Below are positions 10,570-22,520 of a stretch of DNA of 64,000 bases, piece after piece (positions within the stretch are counted from its first letter, which is position 1; each line of letters begins with the position of its first letter). Both the position numbers and the translations under genes were made by a program. Source of the stretch: Datnioides undecimradiatus (taxonomy: Eukaryota > Chordata > Actinopteri > Lobotiformes > Datnioididae); NCBI GenBank assembly GCA_008933995.1, contig WARS01000015.1, positions 4,762,173 to 4,826,172 of the forward strand, read 5' to 3'. Under the pieces are notes generated by a model, which ran no database searches, was not told the DNA's origin, and saw nothing but the letters and a program-made list of their open reading frames with translations.

Positions 10570-11430
10570 CAGAAGGTTTATTGTTGGAGCACGTAGGGCA
10601 GGAACTTCAGTCTAAATTGACTAGATCTGGGAGATCTTTTCGGAAATAGGACAACGTTTAAAAAACAGAAAAGCCACTCTTCCTCAGGTGACTGAGAATG
10701 TGGATGCAAGATGTGATCAGATTGTCAGTAAGAGCAGTCCGTTGACAATTACATAGAGAGTGAGATTATGGTCAGGTTGAGGTGCATAAAGCCTTCATTA
10801 CAAAGATGAATGCACATTTGAGAGTTCAGCGGTGCAGAAATCACAGACACCTGTCCACAGAGACGTGGAAAAACATTGATCTGGTCAGATAAATCAACCT
10901 TCATCATATTCTCAACAACTGGGAGAGAGCATGTATGGTGAACACCAAGGGATTGGTACAGGCCCGAATGTTTGACCCCTGCAGTCAGGGGATCCACAGG
11001 CTCTGTTATGAAGCGGGCAGTGTTTTGCTCTTCTGGTTTTGGTCCACTTGTCTTCTTAGAAGGAAGGGTGACTGCAAATCAATACAAAGTTGTTCTGAGT
11101 GATTGCCCTTATCCTATCAAGAAACATTGCTACTGAGATGAGGGTGGTCCATTGCAGGATGACGATGGCCCCCATGTATACGACGGGCTCATTGAATGGT
11201 CTAATGAGGATAAAAATGACGTGAAACATATGCTACAGCCTTTGCAGTTGCCTGATCTCAACCATATTAAACACCTATGGGAGATTTTAGACCTATATGT
11301 TAGACGGCTCTCTACCATCATCATTAAAACTGCAAATGAGGGAATAGTGTTCATTTCTCAGTTAGAGTTCAGAGACTTTCTGAGGTACAATGAGGCTATT
11401 CTAGTGGCGTATGGTGACTGAAAACATCAG
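10570..11430 (+). mobile_element. Decayed Tc1-like DNA transposon
   Basis: The whole block resembles an abundant fish Tc1/mariner element, including nucleotide runs such as CTATGGGAGATTTTAGACC and AATACAAAGTTGTTCTGAGT. The portion upstream of about 10850 is weaker but still similar. Terminal inverted repeats were not found, so the limits are approximate and the copy is probably truncated. The element belongs to the DDE superfamily of cut-and-paste transposons that insert at TA. It cannot be mobile because its transposase frame is broken (see 10858-11421). Confidence 0.85.
10858..11421 (+). pseudogene. Tc1-like transposase catalytic-domain relic
   Basis: One frame (codon phase of the Asp at 10888-10890) reads through most of the catalytic half of a Tc1-like transposase with recognisable segments in order: WSDKSTFI with the first Asp, RPECLTPAVRGSTGSVM, GPLVFLEGRVTANQYKVVL, QDDDGPH with the second Asp region, then LPDLNHIKHLWEILD. 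The frame is interrupted by TGA at 10939-10941 and 11134-11136 and ends at 11419-11421. In intact relatives the PDLN motif is followed by P-I-E. Here that Glu position is Lys (AAA at 11269-11271), so the third acidic residue is lost. No frameshift is needed across this part, which suggests decay mainly by substitution. It once catalysed transposon excision and insertion in the nucleus and is now inactive. Confidence 0.85.
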
Positions 11431-12026
11431 TATCTTCATTATATCTTAAAAATTGCTGGAAACATTTTGGATAATGTACATACATCATTAGACTTAATGC
11501 AGAAATATTATATATTGTACTTAACGTTAGTAACCCAAAACCAATTAGAAGAAGCGACTATGCTTTATCAGTTGGTGACGTGTGTCTCCGCAACTCCATC
11601 CACTGTTCTTACAGCACCAGTGCTGCCTCAGGAGCACTGAACACTGGGGTTTTTTAGGGTCAGGACCTGCAACAAGGTTCATTAACCTAGACTGTAACAA
11701 GTGACATTTAGCGAACGTGCATCTGAAGTTCCTGTAGTTTCAAAGTTTGCTTGACAAATTGGAGGATCGTAGGCCTTTAAGCTGCGTACTGCATGAAATA
11801 GTCTCCGCTCCTATATGTGCTGTCATTGCGACAGAAATCTTTACATCTCCCAGACTTTGTCAGTATTTACAGACGTACACACACAGATGCTCAAATACAC
11901 ATTAGAAACTCTTTTGCCAGGCCAATTATTGTAAATACAAATTTTACACTTAATTGAGTTGCCTGCTTAAATCAAGCATAAATAACTCCTGCAGGCACTT
12001 CTGCCACAAGTGAAAAAGAGAGATTT
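11431..12026. other. Non-coding stretch, no recognised feature
   Basis: Unique-looking A+T-rich sequence after the Tc1 relic. A terminal inverted repeat could not be identified here. Confidence 0.5.
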
Positions 12027-12046
12027 TGTGTGTGTGTGTGTGTGTG
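12027..12046. repeat. (TG)10 microsatellite
   Basis: Uninterrupted TG run of 20 bases at the left edge of a microsatellite-dense 2.5-kb zone. Confidence 0.95.
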
Positions 12047-12142
12047 CATGTGTTTTCACATTTGTTTGTTTTTTGTGCAGATGACTGAAAGGGAGTGCTT
12101 GTGTGAGTTATGGGGTTGGCATCCTGCAACATGAATACCCCA

Positions 12143-12174
12143 CTACACCACCACCACCCCCGCCACCACCGCCA
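12143..12174. repeat. Short CCA/CCG trinucleotide-rich tract
   Basis: Imperfect CCACCACCACCCCCGCCACCACCGCC-like sequence marking the start of a locally GC-rich patch that extends to about 12420. No reading frame supports a coding use. Confidence 0.8.
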
Positions 12175-12313
12175 AATCCAACTTAAAGCTTTTCCCCCCT
12201 GCAGAGAGTGTGTTGGGAGGGGAAGGCGGACTTTGTGTGCATGAGTGTGTGTGTCTGTTGGAGAGTCAGAGGAGGCGTGTTAGAGGGAGAAAAAAGGAGG
12301 TGAGGGGGTGGCG

Positions 12314-12340
12314 GGGTAGATAAGAGGGCATTATCTACCC
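12314..12340. promoter_or_regulatory. Inverted pair of GATA motifs in a perfect 10-bp palindrome
   Basis: GGGTAGATAA and TTATCTACCC are exact reverse complements separated by seven bases, placing two AGATAA sites (the WGATAR consensus of GATA factors) in inverted orientation. A GGGTGTGGC sequence, the reverse of the CACCC/KLF box, follows at 12367-12375. The neighbourhood (12285-12380) is unusually G-rich. GATA plus CACCC spacing like this is characteristic of haematopoietic enhancers; that use here is inference. Confidence 0.45.
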
Positions 12341-12444
12341 TGCTCATTCTCTTTTTCACCAGCGGGGGGTGTGGCGCCTTATCCCTGCTTCCTGCTCTGT
12401 GGGTCGCCTTCACAGTCTGAGAGAAACTGATGGATGTCACGCAA

Positions 12445-12459
12445 ACACACACACACACA
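12445..12459. repeat. Short AC microsatellite
   Basis: Uninterrupted AC run of 15 bases, part of the 12.4-12.7 kb CA-rich cluster. Confidence 0.9.
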
Positions 12460-12544
12460 TTCACACATGCTTCATTGTCACTCTCTCACATCCACACACA
12501 AACATAACACACTTTCCTTACAATCACATGTTTGCACTGGAACA

Positions 12545-12547
<3 letters not shown>

Positions 12548-12592
<45 letters not shown>
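12548..12592. repeat. (AC)22 microsatellite
   Basis: Forty-five bases of uninterrupted AC/CA. Flanking CA-rich segments at 12445-12459 and 12653-12665 suggest one older, broken array. Confidence 0.97.
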
Positions 12593-12594
<2 letters not shown>

Positions 12595-12663
12595 GACTGT
12601 GTCACTCTCATACAAACTCTTTAATGTCTTTCTCTGTTTCACATGCACAGTTACACACACACA

Positions 12664-13448
12664 CAGACACTAAAAGTCTTGTCTCTTGGGGGGGCAATGC
12701 AAGCCTAGACAGACAGCTTATTATCACATGGTAAAGCGCAAATTTCAAAGGCAAAACAAAACAAGATGCAGTGGAAAAAAGAGGTGAAATGAAGGGAGGG
12801 GGGAAAAGGAAAGGAAAACAGCACATAAAGTTAAGCTAAAGACAAAAAGTGAAAGAACGGTTTGAAAGTACTATCCAAGGATGCATGGACAAAGGATATA
12901 AGGAAATATGTAAGGCAGTGGAAAAATAGTGGGTCCTTTGTGTCCCTCTGCACCGGTCCTGGCCTTTAATTTCCCTCACAGTAGGGTCAAAGTTATCAGC
13001 ATTCCTCTGAGAAAGAGCTTTCTTAATCGAGCACAGCGCTGTTATTGGTCACATATTCTTTAAAAGCAACAGACTGATGATGGTCTTTGCAAGCAGGAGG
13101 CTTTTTACATGATAAGAGAAGAATGGAGGCATAATGAAAAACCGGTCAAAATTGTGGCAATCAGTGTAACATTTACAAGGGAAGTGTGTAGGAGACACGA
13201 GTATTCACGTGAAAATGCCATCAGTTTATTGTAAGACACAAGCCTTTTGTTTTGCTTCTAGTTAGTTTCTAGTAATTTGATTTATTATTGATCCGTTACA
13301 TTCAGGCATTGAGGTTGGTGCTGTTTTAATTTCCTATGAAAATGTCATTATGTTACCAGAATGTGATATGAGTTAACAACCCCACACACTTCTAACCAAC
13401 TTTCAAAGTAAATCTCTTGATTTGCCCTTGACGTGACATCGTCTGTAC

Positions 13449-13449
<1 letters not shown>
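12664..13449. other. Non-coding stretch, purine-rich at left
   Basis: 12740-12860 is A/G-rich on the plus strand (runs of GGGAGGGGGGAAAAGG type). The rest is unique-looking with no coding or repeat signal. Confidence 0.5.
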
Positions 13450-13499
<50 letters not shown>

Positions 13500-13501
13500 C
13501 C
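13450..13501. repeat. (TG)22 passing into (CG)4
   Basis: A TG array of 44 bases runs straight into CGCGCGC and then back to TGTGTG. Alternating purine-pyrimidine with a CG core is the classic sequence context for left-handed Z-DNA. The retained CpG run is unusual in this CpG-poor window. Confidence 0.95.
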
Positions 13502-14437
13502 TGTGTGTGCATGTCCCTGCCACATGCACTGCAGATCAGCACCCTAATTACACCAACCAACAGGCTTTTCATCCCTAGGAAATAAGGTTGGTTGATCGGT
13601 GCTGCAGAGGATTTTCACCCCTTGAGAAGGACTACTGATGACAGCTCTCAGTCTGATTGTGACTGTGTACTCTTGTATGTGTTTGTAAAGACTGCACAGA
13701 GGGACATATTTGCATTTCAGTTTCGTCAGTAGTGACATATTGTTGAACATCTTGATTGACTCAGATATGCTTCACAAAGCCAGTGGAGCCATATTTCTGC
13801 ACAAACTCAGGGGTCAAAAACCTGCTTTAGCACATATGTAAACCAGACTTGTTGACTGTAAAGGATTTAGAGAAAATGATTATGAAACAATTTTTCTTGC
13901 ATTCTGGGATTCAACATGTGAAAACCAGTTGTTCTGTAAAGTGAGAGAAAAGAGAATATCATCTGTTTCCTGACAGACAAAGATTGTCTTTGCAGTATAA
14001 TTGTGTGATTCCTGTTGAGTATATCACACAGACAGTACCTGATCACCTGTCATAAAACAATCTGAAGTGTTTGTAATGAGCAGAGTATACACTTAAAATA
14101 AATGGACAGCTGAATATCCGAATGTTTCCAGCTGCACTTGGAATGAGATATGATTTCCACTCTGCCAGCTCGTAAACGGAGAGCAGATAATGAGCGAGTA
14201 GTAGAGGCACTGGGCATCTGGAGCAAGCATATGGATATCTCTGTTAATGGTGAGCAGACAGACCATAATCCTGCAGCCTTTTGACAGTGTCTTAGCAACA
14301 GCTGGAACCCAATAAACACCAATTGTTTTGAACTGCAACTGTTACTTAATGAAGTAAGAGATGATAAAGTGTTGACTAATGATTGATGTCTAAATGGTTT
14401 AAAGTCTTTGTCGTTATGCTATGAACACACCTACCCT

Positions 14438-14440
<3 letters not shown>
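13502..14440. other. Non-coding stretch, no recognised feature
   Basis: Unique-looking sequence. The overlapping minus-strand frames near 14050-14338 show no domain and are treated as chance. An AGATAA motif occurs near 14184-14189. Confidence 0.45.

Positions 14441-14477
<37 letters not shown>
14441..14477. repeat. (AC)18 microsatellite
   Basis: Uninterrupted AC run of 37 bases preceded by a short CT/CCC patch. Confidence 0.97.
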
Positions 14478-14478
<1 letters not shown>

Positions 14479-15789
14479 TGTAAATTCAAGTACCTTCTAC
14501 AACAGTGACATTAGTAAACTTGTGAGATTCATCCACTTTTGCCTCCTCATTTACATTCAGACAATTTGATATGAAACTGAAATTAATCCCCGGATCTTCT
14601 AGTCACTAGGCAGTTTTTCTGACACCTACACTACCATGCCATTGTAGTTAAATATGACCTTAATTAGATTTTTTTTGTATTAGAAAATGCCGTTGGTAAG
14701 CTCCAGAGGCTGTCTTCAAAGAAATTCACAGCATGTAATTATGATTCAGAGAGGTTTTGTTCAAAAGCATTCCAAACATCTTTAGACATAAAAGTTATAC
14801 AGTGTAAGAGCACGGCCATAAATCGTTATAATGAGTGCAATTTGCAGGATACCAATGAATAAAATGCTCTGTGAATAGCCTGTAATTGTAGCTTGTACCC
14901 ACATGCATTGTGTTTTTAAACCATTTTCAGACAGTTTGAGCTGATCCAGAGTTTATGATGATAATTGTGAACACATTTTGTAAAAGTTGTCAGAGGTGTA
15001 TTAGCCGAGTAATGTCAAACACAAACTTGTCATGGGAACAATCAAAGACTGTCTTCAGGCAGTCTAGTACAAGTTTTTGTATTTTATGCTTTTATTCAGC
15101 CTGGAAAGATGCAGCAATTGTTAGTTGTTTTATGAAAATTGCATTATAACCACTGATTTGCTAATTTGATTTAAGTGTCCTCAATGCAGGTGGGAGTTTT
15201 TTCTTGAAATGCTGGTATCTATGGTGTCAATTTGAAGATCCACTTTGTTTTTTCACAGGGTGAAAAGCAACATACTTTTCTCCACAAAGTCACATTCTCT
15301 AAACTAGCACTTGTCAAGTTTGCCTGTCAAAATATGTTTCTGCAGCAAACCAGCTCTATACAACACTTGAATCCATTTCACCTGGAAAGGAGCATCTGTT
15401 GAGTTATTTTATTGAAGGGAAATCCAATTAAAACAATGTTGAATCTTGTGTGACCTCAGCTTTCGATTCTGTTGGTCTCTCTAACAAACCGAGGAGGCAG
15501 CAGATACGACCCACAGATAGAAAAATTTCTGTCCACAGAGAATAGGCAGTCCTTTTTAAATTTTAAATCACAAATGATTACAGATAGAGGCAGCTGTGAC
15601 AGTTTTAATTAGGAGGTAAGACCTTTTTAAGACATCTCTGAGTTTAGTTTGGAAGAAAATCGTCTTTCACTCAATTTTTGATGTTGAATATGGATATTAG
15701 CTGTTACAGAGAATGAAGACTTGTGTCAGAAACGTACAGCTCTGTGTCCTGTAGATTCTGACATTTTTCAAATTCACTAGTATCCCAGC
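14478..15789. other. Non-coding stretch, no recognised feature
   Basis: A+T-rich unique-looking sequence with no coding, RNA or repeat signal I can support. Confidence 0.5.
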
Positions 15790-16050
15790 TTACTGCAAGG
15801 GAGGTCGTTACCCTCGCTGCCTTGACACTTTGTGCTAGAGCCCCACTGACATATGTTACTATCAAAGCAGCCAACCTAAAGTGGCTAGTGCGGTTTATGA
15901 CAGAGTCATACTAGCAGACAGCTTTATGACCTCTGTCATGTCTGCTGCACTGTTATAACTTATGTCATGTCTACGACAGCTTAATGGGGTGTGCTGATGT
16001 ATAGACTTCATATTGTGCTACAAGTCTTGATAACTTAAGTGATATTATTC
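15790..16050 (+). mobile_element. TGTCAT/ATGACA-rich teleost interspersed repeat
   Basis: Repeated TTATGAC, TGTCATGTCT and ATGACAG words in both orientations, ordered around AAGTGGCTAGTG, TTTATGACCTCTGTCATG and CTACGACAGCTTAATG, match a non-autonomous family I recall from fish genomes whose body is built of short inverted TGTCAT units. The element has no coding capacity. Its class is uncertain (MITE-like) and the strand is nominal. The many internal inverted words would allow extensive hairpin formation. Confidence 0.55.
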
Positions 16051-17903
16051 CTGTACGCTCAGCATGGAGAGCATCGTTCCATGCTCTGAATGCACAGTAC
16101 AGCCTTGTATTCAGTGAAGAAGAGCTTTTGGCACTGCTCACCTAGACACAGGCTGTTGTCTTTAGTGGCATTTTGTGCTGGGAGACACATTTATAGCCAC
16201 ACTCTCTGCTTTCCCTTTTTAAGTGTGTGCGTGGGCGTGTGTGTGTCCACCTCCGTGCGTGTTTGTGTGCACATGCATGCCCTTCTGAAATGTAGCTGTC
16301 TGTCTTGCCTCAACTCCTTTCCTTCTCATTAAATTTGGGGGTTAAATTTGCATGTCCTCACCTTCAGAAAGAAGGTTATTCATGTGCTGAGGTGTCTCCT
16401 TTTGCAAGTGCGTGCGTATCAGTGTGTGTCCGCTTTTGAAAGAGAGACACAAACCATGAACAACGGGGTCTCCAAATGACAGCATCAGGAGCTTTTAAGC
16501 TAAGCTACACTTATTACACTTATATAGTTATTTCAGTAAAGAACTGGATCCATTTATTAAAATCCCAAAACTGGCCCACGAAGACAACCACCTTCAGTGC
16601 ACAGAGATTGCATGTGTGTTGAAGATCAACACTACCATGACAGGTGCATCAAGAACAGGAATGTAGCAGGTCCAATGATACCTAAGCTAGAAAGCACGGT
16701 TAGTCAACCGAGCTAAACATGGAGACTCATTTGAAACGTGTGTCACCTGATGTCATGAAAATCACTCTGCTGCTTTTCTAGACTAGAGAGAAGGTTTTCC
16801 AGTCAAAACTATTGCCAGAACTCACTTTTTGGATTATTTCATATACACTGTATCTTTCCATTCAATTGCATTTAGTTTCTTTTTAATTCATATTTAATTA
16901 TGAACTTAATATGCCCTGTGTCCTATGTTGTTTCTCGGCTAGGTTAAGTACTCCTAAAATGACCATATTGGACCACCAGTGGACCACAGTTCCTTCTCAG
17001 CAATACTGTTTGACATGCATTTACAGTGACATGTCACTGTAAATCTAGGGCTTTGCATGGGAACCTTTTCTCAAAGTGTGCATTTGAAATATTTGATGCC
17101 ACTGTTCTAAAGGCTCCTTTATTTGAGATGCATTCACATATCGAGCCTGCTGAACTTCGCCAGCTTGTGCTGCACCCACAATGCACGCTGGCAAGGAAAG
17201 CTCACTTAGGTACATTTTCACAGCCACATTATCCTTAAATGAGCTTGACCTTAGCCTGAACTTTCCCTCAAAATGGATATTTCAAACATGGCTTTATTTG
17301 CTCACCTGAATCACCTATACTGAATTATGCCACACTAATTATAACCTAGTCTGCGACTTAGCTAGACTAAGCTGTTTATCTGACTGAAAATATAAATAAA
17401 GTCAGTTTAACATTTGATCGTGTGGTCAGTTGTAATTGAATACTCAAACAGTAGTTACTGTATATAACCTTCAAAACAAGCCACAACTTAACTGTGTGCA
17501 TGCACTCATGGGTGCACTCCAGCACTTAAACAAATAGCCCCACACTTCTGCATAACACTATTCATTACAGACTTAAAATAGACGATAAATAAATATATGG
17601 AAATTGGTTGACCGCATGTCTAGAAACTGTTGCTATTAATGTCTAAAAAGAACTAACCTAATTGGTGCCGCAAAAGGGATGGAACTTTTTGTCTCAGCAG
17701 TCACTCTGTGAGAGGAGTTTTTTGGCTGAATCATGCTTCCTCCGTTCCTACGCTTATAATGTAGATGTGTCTTGTGGGTATCTATGGTACTGTTCCCGGA
17801 ATATCTCATCTCATGTATTATCTGGTATCATTAAATTCCTGAACGCACGTCTTCTGACTCACTCTCCTCTCCCTGTCACTCAATCTTTCTTGGTCTGCCT
17901 CAG
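16051..17903. other. Non-coding stretch, no recognised feature
   Basis: Unique-looking sequence with a short TG-rich patch near 16225-16275. Overlapping small frames at 17026-17238 on both strands have no recognisable domain. Confidence 0.5.
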
Positions 17904-17937
17904 TCTCTCTCTCTCTCTTTCTTTCTCTCTCTCTCTC
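17904..17937. repeat. (CT)n microsatellite, interrupted
   Basis: CT-rich dinucleotide tract with TTT interruptions. C/T-rich sequence continues to about 17985. Confidence 0.93.
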
Positions 17938-17985
17938 ATTTTCTCAATTTCTCTCCCTGTCTCCTCTTCCCTCTCCGTCTGTCTG

Positions 17986-20849
17986 CTCACTAAGCCACAA
18001 TATGTCTGCTTTTTCTGTGCTTCATCGACCGGTAAGAGGAAACAAAATCATTAAAGGCCACGGTTTAAGCAAAATGCAGCAAGTACATAATCAGCGACTG
18101 CCTTTGTGCCTAATGCCTTAAATGTCAAGAGTTAGGAAAAACTGCAGTGAGAGAAAATAGGGGCGCAACACAAACAGCAAAAGCAATAAAAACGGCACTG
18201 TATCTGTGAAAAATGCGGTAAATATATAATTGCAGACCCTTATGCCAATTAATTGCTTATTAGACTCTAGGGGAAACAGCATCAGGCAGAATTCAAAGAA
18301 ACAGATTAAAGTAGTTATCCCTTAATAATGCCAATCACAATATTTTCATTAGCAAATAAGTATTTACAACTGTTGTGCTTGAATGACCAGTTATATGTGA
18401 TTGAAATATACCACTTCCCATCATCTTCAAGGGCACACAGAGATATGTAACAGCCATAGTGGCAAAAAAAGAGAAAACTACATCTAAGTGGAAGATATTT
18501 CCATGCTGCCATTCCATGTTTCATCATTTTAGCTTTTAAACTTTTTTGTGACATTTTTCCCCCCAGTTTAGCCTCTCTCTGTTCTCTGTGAGATCTTTGG
18601 TGTCAAGCAATTTTTGGGTAGAGTTTTTAAATATCCAGCTGCTACTGAATAATATCTTTCATTTGGTTAATTTCCCTCCTCCCAATGCTGTGAGCTTTTT
18701 GTCACTTGAGGTGATTGGAACCACATCGACACACAACTCTTTCTGATGAGACAGCTGGTAGACAATCAAACTGTTATGTGATACCATTGGAGTCCTTAAA
18801 TGAACAACTGCGGTTTGTCCTTCTGATACTAAGCAACTCACTAAATTCTTGCACATTCCTCAAATGCTGCCTATGTGCTTTGGCTTTTTGCTTTTTGCAT
18901 CTTGAGTTAGTGAAGCCACAGTCATCACGTTCCTGAGCTGCATGTGCACAGCACAAGTGTATTATTTTGTGGCTTGGGGAGACATGGGTAAGGCAAAGTG
19001 CACACACTGACTTGAGGATGATGGTACTGAAGGAAGCACAAACAAAAAAGCTTATCAGACTGGCGAAGTGTGGAGGAAAGTAATAAGGAGGGAGCCACAG
19101 AGATGTTTGTTGTGTGTAGTGTGTTGTTCAGGGGGCAAGCGAGGTGATCCAGTCTAAGTAAGGGTTCAGAGAAGGATAAGGGGCAGGCAGTGCAGTTGTC
19201 CCGGTGGCCTTAGATGTCTTTAGAGAGGCGAAACGGTGTCAGCATGTGAGCTACTGCTGGCTGTGCATCTCTTCCCTCTACTCCTTATTCAGACCACCAG
19301 CTGTGCTCCAGGTCTGTAGGTGTATGGGATTGTTGGCCGCTGGCCTTGGTGCTGAATTTGCAACAACAGAGCTGGTGGCTGTTGTCGCTCTCCAAGGTGC
19401 TGAACTTCTGGTGGTTTATGGAGCCCTCGGAAACATTGCGAGTCACGTGTTTTAGTTGCCTTTACCTCCTTTTTCTCCCCTTTTCACTGCTGACAGATTT
19501 TCATGAATTCCATCCACAAATCAAAAGGCAGGGTCCTATTTCATTCGGTCACATTTAGCTTAATTAATCATCCCTTTGGATAATCACTGTTGCTCTACAG
19601 ATATTTGAGATATACAAACATCATTCAAATATGTTTCTACAGCCTGGCTTCTGCAGTACATAACCTTCAATCCGCTTCACCACTCCACCACGTACTGCTC
19701 TTACCTATGACTGTATCTGGGTCAGGTGGCACTTAGTGAGTCACCTCATGACTGTGATTGCCAGAGGAAAAAAGGCAGCTGATCGCCATCCCCATTTTCC
19801 TCAACCCATCACATGGAAATATCAAGTGCTGCACAAGAGTAATAATAATAATAATATTAACTATTAAGAAAAAGTCAGCAATCAGGCTTAGCTGTATCAA
19901 GTTAGCTCGAGACATACGCACATCCTCAATGTGCTTGCATCATGTACAGTACATGTTCTTTTCTTACATGCATAATGTCCATGCAGCGTAACAGTAAATT
20001 CATGAAATTCATACATTGAAATTCATGAAGCATGTGCAGCTTGATGACGTGAGAAAAGAATATAACATGGAATAACATTGTTGTTGTCAGTATGTAGCTT
20101 TAAACACTGGACTTCTTTTAGTAGTTTACATGTTGTAGTAAGAGGCGGTGATGTTTTGCTGTTCAGTTATATGAAAAGTTATTGGTTTTTAACGTTAAAA
20201 TAACAACATTATCTTTGGTTTTTAACAGGGAAGTACCGGACGGAAAGGTAGGACTTGTTGCTGGCATTAGCTGAAAAGTAGCAGAAATTCTTTGAAATAT
20301 TATTATTTACTCTCTGCCCCAGTGAACAGTAAACACTGGAGACTGAAACAGCAAAAGAATGATATCAAAAAGAAAGTGCCACATCCAGAGTCACATAACT
20401 GGTACTAAATCAACACATAGGATGCTGCAAGGTCAGCTGATTTTATATGTATTCAGTTATGTAATAGTCTTAGAACAATAATCGTGACTGGCACAAAAAT
20501 AATCCAGAATGCACTGGTGATAAATGTTTCACCTCATCATGTATTTTGTTTCCAAAGCTGATCATTTTGGAGAAAATAGAAACTCACAAACACACCACAG
20601 TGAACTGAAGCAACGCATCATTTATTGAATAAGAATAATTAAAAAAAATGTCTTGTTTCCATGCTCCACTGAAACCAATATGTATCTGTAATCAGGAGCA
20701 GAAGAAAGTCAAGTCAGCCTAATTACAGGCCGTGTAATGAACCACCTGCTGTGAGATTGTGTCGCCGAATGTTTATGAAGTGGGCCAGAAATGCTGCGCA
20801 CTCATATTGTATGTACCCACACGCAAACACAGTCTCTCTGACACAGAAA
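17986..20849. other. Non-coding stretch with minor repeats
   Basis: Contains a candidate conserved block (18225-18560), a (TAA)5-6 run at 19840-19856 and three near-tandem AAATTCAT units at 19995-20030. No gene was recognised. An AGCTTATCAGACTGG word at 19049-19063 was examined as a possible microRNA and rejected. Confidence 0.45.
18225..18560. promoter_or_regulatory. Candidate conserved non-coding element
   Basis: Repeat-free block containing CCAATTAATTGCTTATTAG and several TAAT/ATTA and CAAT motifs. No mobile-element relic or open frame explains it. The call is based on sequence texture only; conservation is untested. Confidence 0.25.
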
Positions 20850-20874
20850 AACACACACACACACACACACACAC
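20850..20874. repeat. (AC)12 microsatellite
   Basis: Uninterrupted AC run of about 25 bases. Confidence 0.95.
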
Positions 20875-22445
20875 GTGCTGTTTTCTACAAATTACATTCA
20901 TACTCTGAGAGAATTTTAAGGCTTCCACAGCACAGGAAGTGCAAGCCAATTCACAGGCACACACAGCCACAAATTTCCCCCAAATAAACTACGAGGTCAC
21001 AGCAACTAAAGAGCAAATGCTTGCCACTGTTGCCTCAGTGATTTCTGTTGTTGTTGGAGATCAGCACATCCAAGCATTTCGTTTCTCTACAGATTGTGCT
21101 GTACACACTGCGTGCACAAACACGTGAATGCACTGATCCCACGGCACACAAATTACCCTAAAATAAACTGAAGTGATTAATAATTAAAGAGCAAATATTC
21201 GTCCATGCCCGCTATGACCAGCCTTTCACACACACACACACACACGCTCAAGCTATGGCTACCCGTCTAACCTTTTATCTTCAGATGATGAATGGAGGGT
21301 GTGAAGGATTCTGCCTTAGACAACGTTGCCAATTTTCTCCTTCCATGGCTTTCAAATCCTAACAGATATTTTTCTGAACTTTCAATTCATCATCCTGGAC
21401 ACTGTCCACCCAACCGGCAGAGCTGAGCACCAAGGCCAGATCCATTGTTACACATGCTCAGACACACACACATGAAATGACTGTTACATGCACACGCAGG
21501 CTAGCATGTATAGTAAGGAAACAAACATGGCTTTGGCTGCTTAATTTTGCCTGTAACACTTAAGATGGAAAGTTGAAATCAGATTCTCTCAATTCAGCAG
21601 CAATACAATCTTACAGGCCCCACACCATTTACACTTGATTCTAAACAACATGTCACTGGGATTCAAATAATCAAATCAACCCAATGTCCAAAATCTTTCT
21701 AGCTCTCTTTGTCTGTGTGTATTTGTGCTTTCTGCGTTCTCACAAGTTGATCTAATCCCTATAATTATTTTGCACTGGTATGTGCATTGCAGTAGTCACC
21801 ATTATCACATTTCACCACACAGAGGCAATTATAAGTTCACATCATCACACAAGGAGATCCTGTCAAACGAGTGTATGTATTTATCTGTAGATATCCACAG
21901 TAGCATGCAAGCATGTAGTACTGTTTTGAATGTGATGATTAAGAAAGCGAGACAGGCGTCAGCGTTGTCTCTGATACACCAAAAGATACTTTCAGAGAGG
22001 CATCAGCTTTCATTTAGTATTTTTCTTAGTAATATTCTTAAAAACATTCTTGCACAGAATAAAAATGAGAGGCTAAAGCTGAACACACATCTCAATAGTT
22101 CAGAACCAAATAGAACCACATCTGAGTTGAGCGTGGAGAGAAAAATTCAGTAACATGTAAGATGATCATATGATGAGGCACACCGATGCCTTACTGCAGA
22201 TAGATGCCTGTATGTAGGGGCCAATGTTATATACAGGGAGTCACATAAAGATGTACATATAAACACGCATACGAACAGAAACTTGTAATGCAGCAACACG
22301 CACACACGCACACAGACAGACACACACATCCCCGATAGGGACCTCTTGCCCACCGCCATTTGCTAGCCTTGTGTTTATGTCCTTGCCTACAGCGATATCA
22401 GTTTCACCAGCTGAGCTTCACAGGGATGACAGTCCTACAAAAAAT

Positions 22446-22450
<5 letters not shown>
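20875..22450. other. Non-coding stretch with CA-rich patches
   Basis: A CA run sits at 21227-21245 and CA-rich sequence at 22290-22328. The 142-codon frame at 21725-22153 has no recognised domain and no supporting splice or promoter context. Confidence 0.45.
21227..21245. repeat. Short (CA)n microsatellite
   Basis: CA run of about 19 bases. Confidence 0.93.
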
Positions 22451-22512
<62 letters not shown>

Positions 22513-22520
22513 TGTGTGTT
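22451..22520. repeat. (TG)27 microsatellite with one interruption
   Basis: TG is uninterrupted from 22451 to 22505, then a single A, then TG to about 22520. It is the second-longest dinucleotide array of the window. Confidence 0.97.

Noticed and set aside
19049..19063. Fifteen-base match to the 5' part of miR-21 (AGCTTATCAGACTGG)
   Set aside because: The following bases diverge from the mature sequence and no complementary arm lies within about 80 bases, so no precursor hairpin forms.
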